Source: an uncultured Chlamydiae bacterium
Lineage (GTDB): Bacteria; Chlamydiota; Chlamydiia; Chlamydiales; SM23-39
Direction of reading: 5' to 3'
Length of the DNA: 64,000 nt
Assembly: GCA_903893545.1 (NCBI GenBank)
Contig: CAITMJ010000021.1
Location: 217,757 to 281,756, forward strand
The notes beneath the pieces are model-generated. The model had not been told where the DNA came from. It searched no databases and was given only the letters and a program-made list of their open reading frames with translations. Positions 41,156 to 49,616 of this stretch are shown here, one piece after another. A program made the translations under genes and the position numbers. Every line of letters starts with the position of its first letter. Position 1 is the stretch's first letter.

Positions 41156-44100
41156 TGCTTCTTCTTAATCTCGCGCCATTTGTGGATCATTTGCGCAGCT
41201 AAAGGCGCAGCTTCCCTGCCTCCATCGCCATAGCGCAAGTAGACGATGACTACGAGCTCTGGAGAGTCCCAAAGAACTTTTCCACTCTCTTCAAATGCGA
41301 TGGAAGAAAACCAAATATGCTTATACATACTGGCCAGGCTCGATGGGTTGATATTTGGATTAAAGAGAATTTCCGCTGTGCCTGTTTTTCCAACCATCTG
41401 ATGGCGGAGGGATAAATATTGCGCAAGAAGAGCCGTGTTGCGGATTTGACCGGGGCGCGCCGTTCCTTTACTCGTCCAGACAACCCGATCCATCCCTTCG
41501 AGGAGCTGAGAGCGGATGGAAGACGGAAGGTCGATTTTTCGGACAATTTCCGCTTTTTGCAATTCTGCCGATTGTCGTTCAGAGCGTTTAAAGGCGGCGG
41601 TAAATAAGGGAAAACAAATGCCGAGCGCGCGGAGCTCTTCCTCGGCAAAAGGCGTTGCTTCAAAGGCTTCCCAAGCGCCTCGATTCGGGAGCGTGCCGGC
41701 GGTTTCTTTGACGAGGATCGGCTTGTGGACTTTGCCTCCATTTGCGATCGCACTGAGCATCACAGCCGTTTGAAGAGGGGTGACCAGAAGAGTGTGTTGG
41801 CCGATGGCGGTGGAATAAAGACCGGTCCGATTGTATCGCAAATCATTTGGAAGCTTGCCGCGCCCTTCTCCTGGCAAGCCAATGCCTGTTCTCGATCCAA
41901 ACCCAAATGCACGGGCCGCAGCGTTAAGATCCTCCGGGTCGGAGAGCACGTCTCCTGCCAAGATGGAAAAATAGGGGTTGCTCGATTGCTCAAGCGCACT
42001 GATGAGATCCACCTTTCCAATCTCTGGGACGTGGCTTTTCGGCAATCTTCCCCCTTTGTACATCCGCGGATAAGGGACTCCTGTAAGAGTAGAGGCGACG
42101 GTGAGTTTCGGGTTGTTTTTCACCTCGTCGATGAGCGTCAGTGGATTTTCTCCCTTTGTCTTTGCAAGAGATGCGTATGCCGTGACCAATTTGAAGATCG
42201 AACCTTGGGGAGCTGTCGCCTGAAACGCATAAGACCTGCTAAACCCAAATCCGCCGACCGGATAGAAGGAAGAGGCTAAAGCCTTTTCCATTTGGTTTCG
42301 AAAAGAACGGTACGTTCCTAAAAGCGGACGGGTCAGCTCTCCAAATGGGCGAAATGTCTGAAGAACCCCTTTCACATCCTCTTCTCTGAGGGATTTAAAG
42401 AGCATTTCAGTTTTTACTGCAGCAGCTAAGTTTTCGAGCCGCCGCTCATTCCAAAATACTTGAAATAGCCGCTCCTCTTTTTGATCGAGAGCCTCAATGT
42501 ATGGGCGAGCAGGCCGTTTTGCCGCCTTCTCTTGTTTTCTGATCTCGGCTAAATACTCTTTTTGGTGTTCGCTTCTCCAGGCTTGGAATTCATTTTTGTG
42601 GAAAGAGAGAAAAGCCTCCTGTTTTAGCTGCGCCTCTAGTCGGCAGATCGCCTGATTCATCGCTCGATATTGACTCAGCTTCATCGACCCTAAAATTTTG
42701 AGAGATTCATTGCTAAAAGAGGGGGCGTGCACGATGAGGCGGCAAAGATCAACTGCAAAAAGTCGGTCAGCGTTGGGTAAAGCGCGAACAAGCTCGCCCT
42801 CGGTCTCTTCTTGGATTTGGAGAGCTGTTTTTACATCATCGACTCGTTGGAAAAAGGTACGTAAGGGGCCACTTGAGGGCAGGATCAGATCTAAAAAGAA
42901 TTCCCAGGTAAGCGGTCTTGCCTCTTCATAAAAGCCATTTTTGGCCGAGAACCTCTCTCGAATAAGATCTTGCCGACCATCCCAAATCTCTCCAATCAGC
43001 CGTTCATTTTCTAACCATCTGGAAATGTTGCGCTGCTTTCTCTCTCTAGTCTCTCTGTTTGACGAAGGAATGAAATCATTTGGGTCAAATCTTGGCGTAC
43101 TTGCAAGGGCCAGCACTTCTCCTGTTTTTGGGTCGAGGGCGACGATGCTCCCTCCCTTAATCCAAGGCTGTTTTAAGACTTTGCGCATCTTGGTCTCTGG
43201 ATCGATCCCTAAGCTTCGCCCCTCTCTTGTCGCTTCATGCTCTGCGAGCAGACTCTCTGCAAACTCCTGCAATTCGATCGAAAGCGTCAACGTGATCTGT
43301 TGCCCCGCGATCGCCTGCTTGCCTCCGACCAGTTCTTTTAAATATTTCCCCTTCTGGTCGACCTCATATACTTTTTTTCCATAAAAACCGCGGAGCTGCT
43401 GCTCGAACGTCCCTTCAATTCCCGATTTTCCGATGAGATCTTGGAGCGTGTAGGCCTTCTCTTTGAGCTCTTGATAGCGGCTGGCGATTCCCTCAAACGA
43501 AGAAAACCCCTCGGGAAGCTCGTAGCCCTGTCCTAGCTCCCATCCTTCAATCACATTTTGCAAGAGGGCAATTTCCTCGGCGATCGCCAAATACTGCGGA
43601 GAAGAGATCGAACCCATAGAACCGAGCACCTCCGCCCCTGCCTTGCCCTGCGGATAAAATCTCTCAGAACCGATCTCTGCGTGAAGCCCGAGCCAATCCT
43701 TTTCCATCGAGGCTAGTCGAAAGTGCTCCTTCTCTGTCAGCCCCGATTTGATTAAAAAAGGGACGTGGGGGAAGAGGGAGGCTTTTGAATGAATTAAATC
43801 CTCAATTCGGAGCGGATCGAGCTCTAGTTCTGCCGCAAGCGTCTCTGAAAGCTGCTGGATAAATTCGCGCCTCGGCCAATAGCGAACCTTTTTGCCGCCC
43901 CCATCTTCTTTCCAGGCTATAGAAGGGATTTGGGAGATCTGGTTGTAATAGATCACCGCGTTATAGCAAATTTTATTGACAGCCAGAGGGATTTGGAACC
44001 GATCGGAGATCACCCCGCGGCTCGCTTTTTCTACGATAGTCCTTCGCTTGGGTTGCTCGGCCTTCTTTTGCATCTCCTCTTGTCGAACGACATCTAAGTA

Positions 44101-44181
44101 CCACGATCTTAACAAGATAATCAAAAAAGCAAAGGAGAGAATGCGTAAAATTTTCCTTGTCTTTGTTGAAACATCGTCCAT
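41149..44181 (-). CDS. pbp2: Penicillin-binding protein 2 (transpeptidase), long chlamydial form
   Basis: 1010 residues from ATG at 44179-44181, with GGGA just before it; a TTG three codons upstream is the alternative. One N-terminal TM (about 14-30), a PBP dimerisation region, a large charged helical insert (about 370-650), then the transpeptidase domain: 'GSIFKLVTAYAS' (SxxK), 'EQSSNPYFS' (SxN) and 'VGKTGTAEILF' (KTG). It cross-links the ring of peptidoglycan used in chlamydial division. The big insert accounts for the length, about 400 residues over E. coli PBP2, as in Chlamydia. Confidence 0.94.
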   Translation of the reverse strand: MDDVSTKTRKILRILSFAFLIILLRSWYLDVVRQEEMQKKAEQPKRRTIVEKASRGVISDRFQIPLAVNKICYNAVIYYNQISQIPSIAWKEDGGGKKVRYWPRREFIQQLSETLAAELELDPLRIEDLIHSKASLFPHVPFLIKSGLTEKEHFRLASMEKDWLGLHAEIGSERFYPQGKAGAEVLGSMGSISSPQYLAIAEEIALLQNVIEGWELGQGYELPEGFSSFEGIASRYQELKEKAYTLQDLIGKSGIEGTFEQQLRGFYGKKVYEVDQKGKYLKELVGGKQAIAGQQITLTLSIELQEFAESLLAEHEATREGRSLGIDPETKMRKVLKQPWIKGGSIVALDPKTGEVLALASTPRFDPNDFIPSSNRETRERKQRNISRWLENERLIGEIWDGRQDLIRERFSAKNGFYEEARPLTWEFFLDLILPSSGPLRTFFQRVDDVKTALQIQEETEGELVRALPNADRLFAVDLCRLIVHAPSFSNESLKILGSMKLSQYRAMNQAICRLEAQLKQEAFLSFHKNEFQAWRSEHQKEYLAEIRKQEKAAKRPARPYIEALDQKEERLFQVFWNERRLENLAAAVKTEMLFKSLREEDVKGVLQTFRPFGELTRPLLGTYRSFRNQMEKALASSFYPVGGFGFSRSYAFQATAPQGSIFKLVTAYASLAKTKGENPLTLIDEVKNNPKLTVASTLTGVPYPRMYKGGRLPKSHVPEIGKVDLISALEQSSNPYFSILAGDVLSDPEDLNAAARAFGFGSRTGIGLPGEGRGKLPNDLRYNRTGLYSTAIGQHTLLVTPLQTAVMLSAIANGGKVHKPILVKETAGTLPNRGAWEAFEATPFAEEELRALGICFPLFTAAFKRSERQSAELQKAEIVRKIDLPSSIRSQLLEGMDRVVWTSKGTARPGQIRNTALLAQYLSLRHQMVGKTGTAEILFNPNINPSSLASMYKHIWFSSIAFEESGKVLWDSPELVVIVYLRYGDGGREAAPLAAQMIHKWREIKKKHQ

Positions 44182-44247
44182 GATTCCCAATCGAGATAAA
44201 CACTCTCTTATATACTGAAAACAATATTTTCTTAAAGCTTACCTCAT

Positions 44248-44267
44248 CGGGCACAGGCACGGGCACG
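44248..44267. repeat. Short tandem repeat (GGGCAC units)
   Basis: CGGGCACAGGCACGGGCACG is three six-base (G/A)GGCAC units in the gap between pbp2 and tRNA-Gly. No inverted partner close by was found. Its tandem design resembles one arm of the palindromic elements. Confidence 0.45.
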
Positions 44268-44349
44268 TTTAAATGGAGAAACATCTTGTGAGAAAATGTC
44301 CCGATAGGGTAAAACTACTATTTCGTTTTTATTAATGCGCGGCATTTAT

Positions 44350-44420
44350 GCGCCTGTAGTTCAATGGTAGAACAGTTGCCTTCCAAGCAACGAGTGTCAG
44401 TTCGATTCTGTCCAGGCGCT
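44350..44420 (+). tRNA. tRNA-Gly (anticodon TCC)
   Basis: A 71-base cloverleaf: acceptor GCGCCTG pairs with CAGGCGC, D-arm TTCAATGGTAGAA, anticodon stem-loop TTGCC-TTCCAAG-CAA with TCC, and T-loop TTCGATT. CCA is not encoded. It lies 28 bases before rpsB on the same strand, so the two may share a transcript. Confidence 0.95.
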
Positions 44421-44448
44421 AAAAAAATTTTACATTTGAGGGTCAAGT

Positions 44449-45228
44449 TTGGCTACAACACAACAAGAAGCAAAAGTTACAATTAAAGAATTACTCGAGT
44501 CGGGAGCTCATTTTGGGCACCAAACCCGTCGTTGGAACCCGAAGATGAAGCGATTCATTTTCGAAGCTCGAAACGGCATTTACATCATCGACCTCGCAAA
44601 GACATTGCAGCAAATTCGCGCTGCAGCAGCGACGGTTCGCGAAATGGTCGGCAAGCGCAAATCGATCCTCTTTGTGGGAACGAAAAAACAAGCGAAAGCC
44701 GTCGTTCAAGAATGCGCTGAAGAATGCGGCGAATTCTACGTCTGCGAAAGATGGCTCGGTGGAGCTTTGACAAACCTTTCGACGATTCGCCATTCTGTCA
44801 AAACGCTCGAGCGCATTGAAAAAAGAATCACCTCTGGCGGAGATGGACTGACGAAGAAAGAGATCTCCCTTCTCACAAAAGAACAAGCGAAACTCAATCG
44901 CAACCTCGCAGGGATGCGCTCGATGAGAAAACTCCCTGGACTCTTGGTCGTTGTAGATCCGAGCAAAGAGCACATTGCTGTTGCTGAAGCCAATAAACTC
45001 GGTATTCCAGTCATGGCTCTTGTCGACACCAACTGCGATCCAGATCCAATTGACTATGTCATTGCATGCAATGACGACGCTCTCAAGAGCATCAAAGTCG
45101 TTTTACACACCCTTATGCAAGCGATCATCGACAAAAAAAATGAGATGAGCGTAGCCGTAGGAAAAGGCGATGAAGAAGAGGAAGACGAAGATTCTTCCGA
45201 TGACAGCGAAGAAGAATCAGAAGGGTAG
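44449..45228 (+). CDS. rpsB: 30S ribosomal protein S2
   Basis: 259 residues, start TTG at 44449 with GAGGG upstream. The S2 signatures are clear: 'LLESGAHFGHQTRRWNPKM', 'IDLAKTLQQIR', 'WLGGALTNLSTI' and 'IPVMALVDTNCDPD'. The last 25 residues are a highly acidic tail (GDEEEEDEDSSDDSEEESEG) not found in E. coli S2. rpsB-tsf are adjacent by ten bases, as in most bacteria. Confidence 0.98.
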   Translation: MATTQQEAKVTIKELLESGAHFGHQTRRWNPKMKRFIFEARNGIYIIDLAKTLQQIRAAAATVREMVGKRKSILFVGTKKQAKAVVQECAEECGEFYVCERWLGGALTNLSTIRHSVKTLERIEKRITSGGDGLTKKEISLLTKEQAKLNRNLAGMRSMRKLPGLLVVVDPSKEHIAVAEANKLGIPVMALVDTNCDPDPIDYVIACNDDALKSIKVVLHTLMQAIIDKKNEMSVAVGKGDEEEEDEDSSDDSEEESEG

Positions 45229-45237
45229 GCTTTTGCG

Positions 45238-46089
45238 ATGAGAGAAATTACTGCGGACATGATCAAGAATCTTCGTGAAAAGACGGGCGTTGCCATGGGC
45301 AAATGCAAAGAAGCTCTCGTTCTTTCAGAAGGCGATACAGAAAAGGCAATCGATATCCTTCGCAAAGCTGGCATCGCTGCTGGCGTTAAAAAAGAGGGGC
45401 GAGAGACCAAAGAAGGTTTGATTCTCACAGGAGAAAACAAATCGACCCTCGTCATTGTCGAAGGGAACGTCGAGACTGACTTTGTTGCGCAAAATGATCG
45501 CTTTAAACATTTTCTCCATGACTCTGTCAAGCAAGCGCTAGAGACAAAACCTGCCTCTCTCGCCGACTTTGTCGCGCAGCCTTACTACAAAGACAAGTCG
45601 ATCACTATTGACCAATACCGCAATTTGATCATTCAAGCGCTCGGCGAGAATATTCAACTCCGCCGCATGGAAGTAGTTCATAAACACCCAAATAGCTCTT
45701 ACGGCATCTATTCCCACATGGGCGGCAAACTCGTCGTCATCGTGGAAATCGAAGGCGCAGACGACCAAGGTGACATCGCTAAAGAAATTGCGATGCACGC
45801 TGCGGCCGAAAACCCAGACTATTTGAGATTTGAAGAAGTTCCAGCGCACGTCCGGGCCCGTGAAGAAGAGATCGCAAGATCTCAAGTCCAAGGAAAACCG
45901 GCGAACATCATCGACAAGATCGTCGCAGGAAAGCTCAAAGCGTACGAAGAGCAGGCATGCCTTGTCAGTCAAAAATTCATTAAAGACAACACTGTCACCG
46001 TTCAGCAGTTTCTGGACGCCTGTGGCAAGAAAATCAACAAGAAGCTCTCCATTCGCTGTTTCTGGCGTTGGAAAGTTGGCCAAGCATAA
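45238..46089 (+). CDS. tsf: Elongation factor Ts
   Basis: 283 residues. N-terminal UBA-like 'MIKNLREKTGVAMGKCKEAL', EF-Tu-contacting 'GNVETDFVAQNDRFKHF', and 'VVIVEIEG ... AMHAAAENPDYL'. It exchanges nucleotide on EF-Tu. A strong terminator follows at 46097, so rpsB-tsf end there. pyrH, which lies between tsf and frr in Chlamydia, is absent here. Confidence 0.98.
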   Translation: MREITADMIKNLREKTGVAMGKCKEALVLSEGDTEKAIDILRKAGIAAGVKKEGRETKEGLILTGENKSTLVIVEGNVETDFVAQNDRFKHFLHDSVKQALETKPASLADFVAQPYYKDKSITIDQYRNLIIQALGENIQLRRMEVVHKHPNSSYGIYSHMGGKLVVIVEIEGADDQGDIAKEIAMHAAAENPDYLRFEEVPAHVRAREEEIARSQVQGKPANIIDKIVAGKLKAYEEQACLVSQKFIKDNTVTVQQFLDACGKKINKKLSIRCFWRWKVGQA

Positions 46090-46096
46090 CTTCCAA

Positions 46097-46133
46097 GGAA
46101 GCCCTGACTAACCAGGGCTTCCCGATTTTTTTT
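46097..46133 (+). terminator. Strong rho-independent terminator after tsf
   Basis: GGAAGCCCTG (46097-46106) pairs perfectly with CAGGGCTTCC (46113-46122), a ten-base stem with a six-base loop, followed after CGA by eight T residues. It ends the rpsB-tsf transcript eight bases after the stop codon. Confidence 0.93.
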
Positions 46134-46200
46134 ACGATCTCTAAATGTTTCGATGCCGTAAGATTTAAAAAGACCGGCACTCACTTTAAGCGGAGAGAAT

Positions 46201-46752
46201 ATGAGTACAGAAAATCAAGTCAAAGCGGCGATGCAAGCCACCATCGATCATCTCAAAGTCGAACTGAAAGCCCTTCGATCTGGCAGAGCCAACTCCTCCA
46301 TGCTCGATCGCGTCATGGTTGAACTCTACGGCAGCCCTGCCCCTTTAAAATCCATGGCCAGCATCAGCGTGCCAGAGGCTCGTCAGATCCTTGTTACCCC
46401 TTTTGACCCCAGCACAGCCCACGCTATTGCTAAAGGGATCGATGCTGCGAACCTCGGCCTTCATGCGATGGTCGACGGCAAAGTCGTCCGGATCAACGTC
46501 CCTCCTATGGACGAGACGATCCGCAAGCAGATCGCCAAACAGTGTAAAGAACTCAGTGAAAAAACCAAAATTTCCCTTCGCGAAGTGCGTCGCAAATTTA
46601 ACGATTTAGTGCGCAAGCAGAAGGCAGATGGCGTTATCCCAGAAGATATGATGAAGAAATTGGAAAAAACCATCCAAGACTTCACCGACCGTTTTTGCAA
46701 AGAAGCCGATACCGCTTGCGCGGAAAAAGAAAAAGAGATTATGACAGTATAA
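46201..46752 (+). CDS. frr: Ribosome recycling factor
   Basis: 183 residues. 'ALRSGRANSSMLDRVMVELYGS' and 'PLKSMASISVPEARQILVTPFD' are the RRF head/arm signatures; C-terminal helices include 'ISLREVRRKFNDLVRKQK'. With EF-G it splits post-termination ribosomes. A GCGGAGAG ribosome site lies just before the ATG. Separated from tsf by a terminator, so it has its own promoter. Confidence 0.98.
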   Translation: MSTENQVKAAMQATIDHLKVELKALRSGRANSSMLDRVMVELYGSPAPLKSMASISVPEARQILVTPFDPSTAHAIAKGIDAANLGLHAMVDGKVVRINVPPMDETIRKQIAKQCKELSEKTKISLREVRRKFNDLVRKQKADGVIPEDMMKKLEKTIQDFTDRFCKEADTACAEKEKEIMTV

Positions 46753-46787
46753 TCCTTGTTGCAGAAAATAAATGGGATGCGCTAGAA

Positions 46788-46793
46788 TTGACA
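46788..46793 (+). promoter_or_regulatory. Possible -35 element of the tRNA-Glu/tRNA-Lys unit
   Basis: A perfect TTGACA lies 43 bases before tRNA-Glu, a distance that fits a stable-RNA promoter, but no good -10 is found at 16-18 bases. Confidence 0.28.
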
Positions 46794-46835
46794 CCGTTTT
46801 ACGAATAAGTTTTTCGAAAGGAAGACAAGCTGTAA

Positions 46836-46910
46836 GGCCCCATCGTCTAGCCCGGTCTAGGACATCAGATTTTCATTCTGCGAACAGGGGTTCGAATCCC
46901 CTTGGGGTCA
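46836..46910 (+). tRNA. tRNA-Glu (anticodon TTC)
   Basis: A 75-base cloverleaf: acceptor GGCCCCA with TGGGGTC (one GU pair), anticodon loop ATTTTCATT with TTC, and T-arm GGGGTTCGAATCCCC. CCA is not encoded. Five bases separate it from tRNA-Lys, with which it is cotranscribed. Confidence 0.95.
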
Positions 46911-46915
46911 TCTTC

Positions 46916-46987
46916 GAGACTTTAGCTCAGTGGTAGAGCATCTCACTTTTAATGAGAGGGTCGATGGTTCGAACCCATCAAGTCTCA
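46916..46987 (+). tRNA. tRNA-Lys (anticodon TTT)
   Basis: A 72-base cloverleaf: acceptor GAGACTT with AAGTCTC, D-arm GCTCAGTGGTAGAGC, anticodon loop ACTTTTAAT with TTT, T-arm GATGGTTCGAACCCATC. CCA is not encoded. Accessory genes begin after its terminator, so this is a candidate integration-site tRNA, although no duplicated 3' end was seen. Confidence 0.96.
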
Positions 46988-46991
46988 AACC

Positions 46992-47024
46992 AGGCCTTTT
47001 GCCTCCCGGCAAAGGGCCTTTTTC
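46992..47024 (+). terminator. Rho-independent terminator after the tRNA pair
   Basis: AGGCCTTTTGCC (46992-47003) pairs with GGCAAAGGGCCT (47008-47019), twelve pairs with one GU, loop TCCC, followed by five T residues. Confidence 0.9.
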
Positions 47025-47121
47025 ATCTAGCGCAATTCCGTGCACATAAGCAGTAATCGGTAGACTCAAAATAAAATTTGGGTCTATCATTTCTCAGAGA
47101 GAATTCTTAAAGGAAATACTC

Positions 47122-48195
47122 ATGAGTAAACAAGAAATATCCACAATGTCGCAGCCCGCTGCGCCAATCTTGCCCCAAGGCCTCATCGACGAGCTTCGCT
47201 CCATAATCGACCAGACACGGGAATCTGTAGCGACGATCGTAAACTCCAAATTAGCAATGCTTTACTGGCACGTCGGCAATCGAGTGCGTAAAGAAATTTT
47301 GAATGACCAAAGAGCCGAATATGGGCAAGAAATTGTCGCAGCAGTGTCGCGACAATTAACCTCTACATATGGGAAGGGATTCTCGGACAAGAGCTTACGT
47401 CGTATGATCCAGTTCGGGGAAGTTTTCCCTAATGAGAAGATTGTCGCATCGCTGCTGCGACAATTGAGTTGGACGCATTTTACGGTTTTGATTCCCGTCA
47501 AAGATTCTGTTAAGAGAGAGTTTTACGCAGAGATGTGCCGTATCGAAAAGTGGAATGTTCGCACTCTCATCAAAAAAATTAACTCAATGCTCTTTGAGCG
47601 CACGGCATTATCCAAAAAGCCGGAGTCTTTAGTCGAGGCTGAAATTGCACTGCTGCGAGAGGAAGATCGTCTTTCCCCTGACCTCGTCTTTCGCGATCCC
47701 TACTTCCTAGAGTTTTTGAACTTAGACGACCGTTACATGGAGAAGGACCTCGAAGACGCGATCATGCGTGAACTCGAGCAATTTCTTCTTGAGTTCGGCA
47801 CCGGTTTCAGTTTCCTGGCTCGTCAAAAGCGCATCGTGGTTGATAATATCGATTTTCATCTCGATCTCCTCTTCTTCCATCGTCGGCTTCGCAGACTGGT
47901 TGCTATCGAACTAAAAGTTGGCGACTTCAAGCCTGAATACAAAGGGCAAATGGAACTTTATCTACGTTGGCTAGATAAACACGAGCGTCAACCCAACGAG
48001 GAGTCTCCTGTGGGTCTCATCTTGTGTACAGGCAAAAACCACGAATGTATCGAGCTTCTTGAACTGGATAAAGCGGGCATTCACGTCGCTGAGTACCTCA
48101 CTGCTTTGCCATCCAAGGAAGCACTACGTCAGAAACTGCAACAGGCCAGCAAACAAGCGCGCTTGCGATTAGAAGCTCAATCAGATGAGGGATGA
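47122..48195 (+). CDS. YhcG/DUF1016 family PD-(D/E)XK nuclease-like protein
   Basis: 357 residues with an AAAGGAA site before the ATG. The N-terminal winged-helix DUF1016 region ('LAMLYWHVGNRVRKEIL', 'YGKGFSDKSLRRMIQFGEVFP', 'LSWTHFTVLIPVKD') is followed by the C-terminal nuclease fold: 'DNIDFHLDLLFFHRRLRRLVAIELK' has the D...(E)xK signature, and 'PEYKGQMELYLRWLDKH' follows. Members are mobile, often near restriction, toxin or defence genes. It overlaps the NADAR gene by 11 bases. It stands right behind the tRNA-Glu/tRNA-Lys unit, consistent with acquisition by transfer. Confidence 0.9.
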   Translation: MSKQEISTMSQPAAPILPQGLIDELRSIIDQTRESVATIVNSKLAMLYWHVGNRVRKEILNDQRAEYGQEIVAAVSRQLTSTYGKGFSDKSLRRMIQFGEVFPNEKIVASLLRQLSWTHFTVLIPVKDSVKREFYAEMCRIEKWNVRTLIKKINSMLFERTALSKKPESLVEAEIALLREEDRLSPDLVFRDPYFLEFLNLDDRYMEKDLEDAIMRELEQFLLEFGTGFSFLARQKRIVVDNIDFHLDLLFFHRRLRRLVAIELKVGDFKPEYKGQMELYLRWLDKHERQPNEESPVGLILCTGKNHECIELLELDKAGIHVAEYLTALPSKEALRQKLQQASKQARLRLEAQSDEG

Positions 48196-48808
48196 AATCG
48201 TGATATCTAGTTTGAGTACAATAGTTCCTAGAGAGCATTTATCTGCTATAGCTAGAGAAGATCAAGCCTTAAGCAAGGACTCTATGATTCTGGCTATCAA
48301 AGATGAAATGCATAGTCAAGCCATAGAAAAGAAGTTTATTGTTTTTTATGATGAAAAAGATTCCTTCACTGAATGGATGGGAAATTTCTATCCGGTTCCT
48401 GTTGAATACAACAACCTTCAATTCGCAAATTCTGAAAGTGCTTTTCAGGCGCAAAAATTCATTCACCATCCTGATTTGATGATCCAATTTACTTCGCTGT
48501 CGGGAGACCAGGCATTTCATAAGGCGAAAGAATTTTCTTTGCTCGTTCGTCCTGATTGGTTGGAGGTAAAAGTTCAAGTCATGAAGGAAGTGATCCAAGC
48601 AAAAATTGAGAAGAACCCTTACATTGTTGAATGGCTTGTTGCAACAGATCAGGCGCTCCTTGTCGAACACAATCCTGTGAAGGGAAGAGACACTTTTTGG
48701 AGCGATGATTCCGATGGAACTGGCGTAAATATGCTAGGAAAACTTTGGATGGAAATTCGAGCTGAACTTCGAAATAAAAAAAACTGCACAGTTGTTGCAA
48801 GTATCTAA
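48185..48808 (+). CDS. NADAR-domain protein (YbiA-like, ADP-ribose/riboflavin-metabolite glycosidase fold)
   Basis: 207 residues. An N-terminal 50-residue extension precedes the NADAR domain: 'MGNFYPVPVEYNNLQFANSE' then 'SAFQAQKF', 'AFHKAKEF', 'REDTFWSDD'-type block here 'GRDTFWSDDSDGTGVNMLGKLWMEIR'. NADAR proteins cleave N-glycosidic bonds of ADP-ribose-related or riboflavin-intermediate substrates; some reverse guanine ADP-ribosylation of DNA. Overlap of 11 bases with the YhcG-like gene means the pair is translated together. Composition is more AT-rich than the core genes, suggesting transfer. Confidence 0.85.
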   Translation: MRDEIVISSLSTIVPREHLSAIAREDQALSKDSMILAIKDEMHSQAIEKKFIVFYDEKDSFTEWMGNFYPVPVEYNNLQFANSESAFQAQKFIHHPDLMIQFTSLSGDQAFHKAKEFSLLVRPDWLEVKVQVMKEVIQAKIEKNPYIVEWLVATDQALLVEHNPVKGRDTFWSDDSDGTGVNMLGKLWMEIRAELRNKKNCTVVASI

Positions 48809-48824
48809 TAATAAGTTGTATGCA

Positions 48825-48833
48825 TGGTATAAT
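48825..48833 (+). promoter_or_regulatory. Extended -10 promoter upstream of the FKBP-type gene
   Basis: TGGTATAAT is an extended -10 with perfect TATAAT at 48828-48833. Transcription would start near 48840, giving a leader of about 115 bases before the ATG at 48957. Confidence 0.42.
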
Positions 48834-48956
48834 TCAGGGAAGCCTACTTAAGCTTCGTCTGTTTTGAATGCGATGTCTACTACATCTAGGAGTTCCAAAA
48901 TCGATTGTCTGAAACAAGTAGTTCCGCTAAAATTTTGTGTTCTATTGGAGCCTGTC

Positions 48957-49616
48957 ATGAAAATGAAAACCTTGCTCGTAGTTCCTTTCCTCATTTTTTC
49001 CTCTCTGTGCGCGGAGGAACAAGCAGAGGTAGACGTTTCTCTCATTTCTGAAGCATTTGGGCATATGCTTTATAAGGGATTCGAAAAAGACACCATAAAA
49101 TTGAATCTGGAAAAATTCGCCCGAGGGATGGAAAATGCCGCTGCAGGAAAAGAATCGCCCCTCCTCCGAAAAGAACTGATCGAAGCATATCAGTCTGACC
49201 AGGAAAAAAAATTCAAAATTCTCTGTGCGGAAAATCTCAAACACGCCGAAGAGTTTCTTGCGTCGAATGCCAAAAAAGAAGGGATTGTCAGCCTTGAAGG
49301 GGGGAAAGTTCAATACCAAGTGATTTCTTCCGGAAGCGGCCCCTCTGTGAAGCCCCACTCTTCTCCGTTAATCTGTTGTTCGGTCAAAGACTCGAATGAT
49401 TTCGATGTTTTTTCTCCCAATCTTACAGAACCTATCAGCTTGGATGAGGCACTTCCAGGACTTGAAGCGGGATTGCTTGGCATGAAAGAAGGGGAAAAGC
49501 GGATCTTGTACATTCACCCCGATCTTGCCTACCAGGAAAAGGGGCTCTCAACGTCCAGGCCAAATATGCTTATCACTTTTGAAATCGAAGTCTTAAAAAC
49601 GGATACCCGTAACTAA
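48957..49616 (+). CDS. Exported FKBP-type peptidyl-prolyl isomerase, Mip-like
   Basis: 219 residues from ATG at 48957, which follows TTGGAG and starts a signal peptide (MKMKTLLVVPFLIFSSLC). An N-terminal helical dimerisation region ('ISEAFGHMLYKGFEKDTIKLNLEKFARGM') and FKBP-type domain ('VQYQVISSGSGPSVKPHSSPLI', 'LDEALPGLEAGLLGMKEGEKRILYIHPDLAY') match Mip. A second Mip-like gene lies at 61962-62630 in the conserved chlamydial position, so this is an accessory paralogue. It would fold proteins in the periplasm or at the surface. Stop codon overlaps that of the converging unknown gene. Confidence 0.85.
   Translation: MKMKTLLVVPFLIFSSLCAEEQAEVDVSLISEAFGHMLYKGFEKDTIKLNLEKFARGMENAAAGKESPLLRKELIEAYQSDQEKKFKILCAENLKHAEEFLASNAKKEGIVSLEGGKVQYQVISSGSGPSVKPHSSPLICCSVKDSNDFDVFSPNLTEPISLDEALPGLEAGLLGMKEGEKRILYIHPDLAYQEKGLSTSRPNMLITFEIEVLKTDTRN

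Noticed and set aside
44248..44267. CRISPR-like array
   Set aside because: Only three contiguous hexamers without spacers; no cas genes are in the window.
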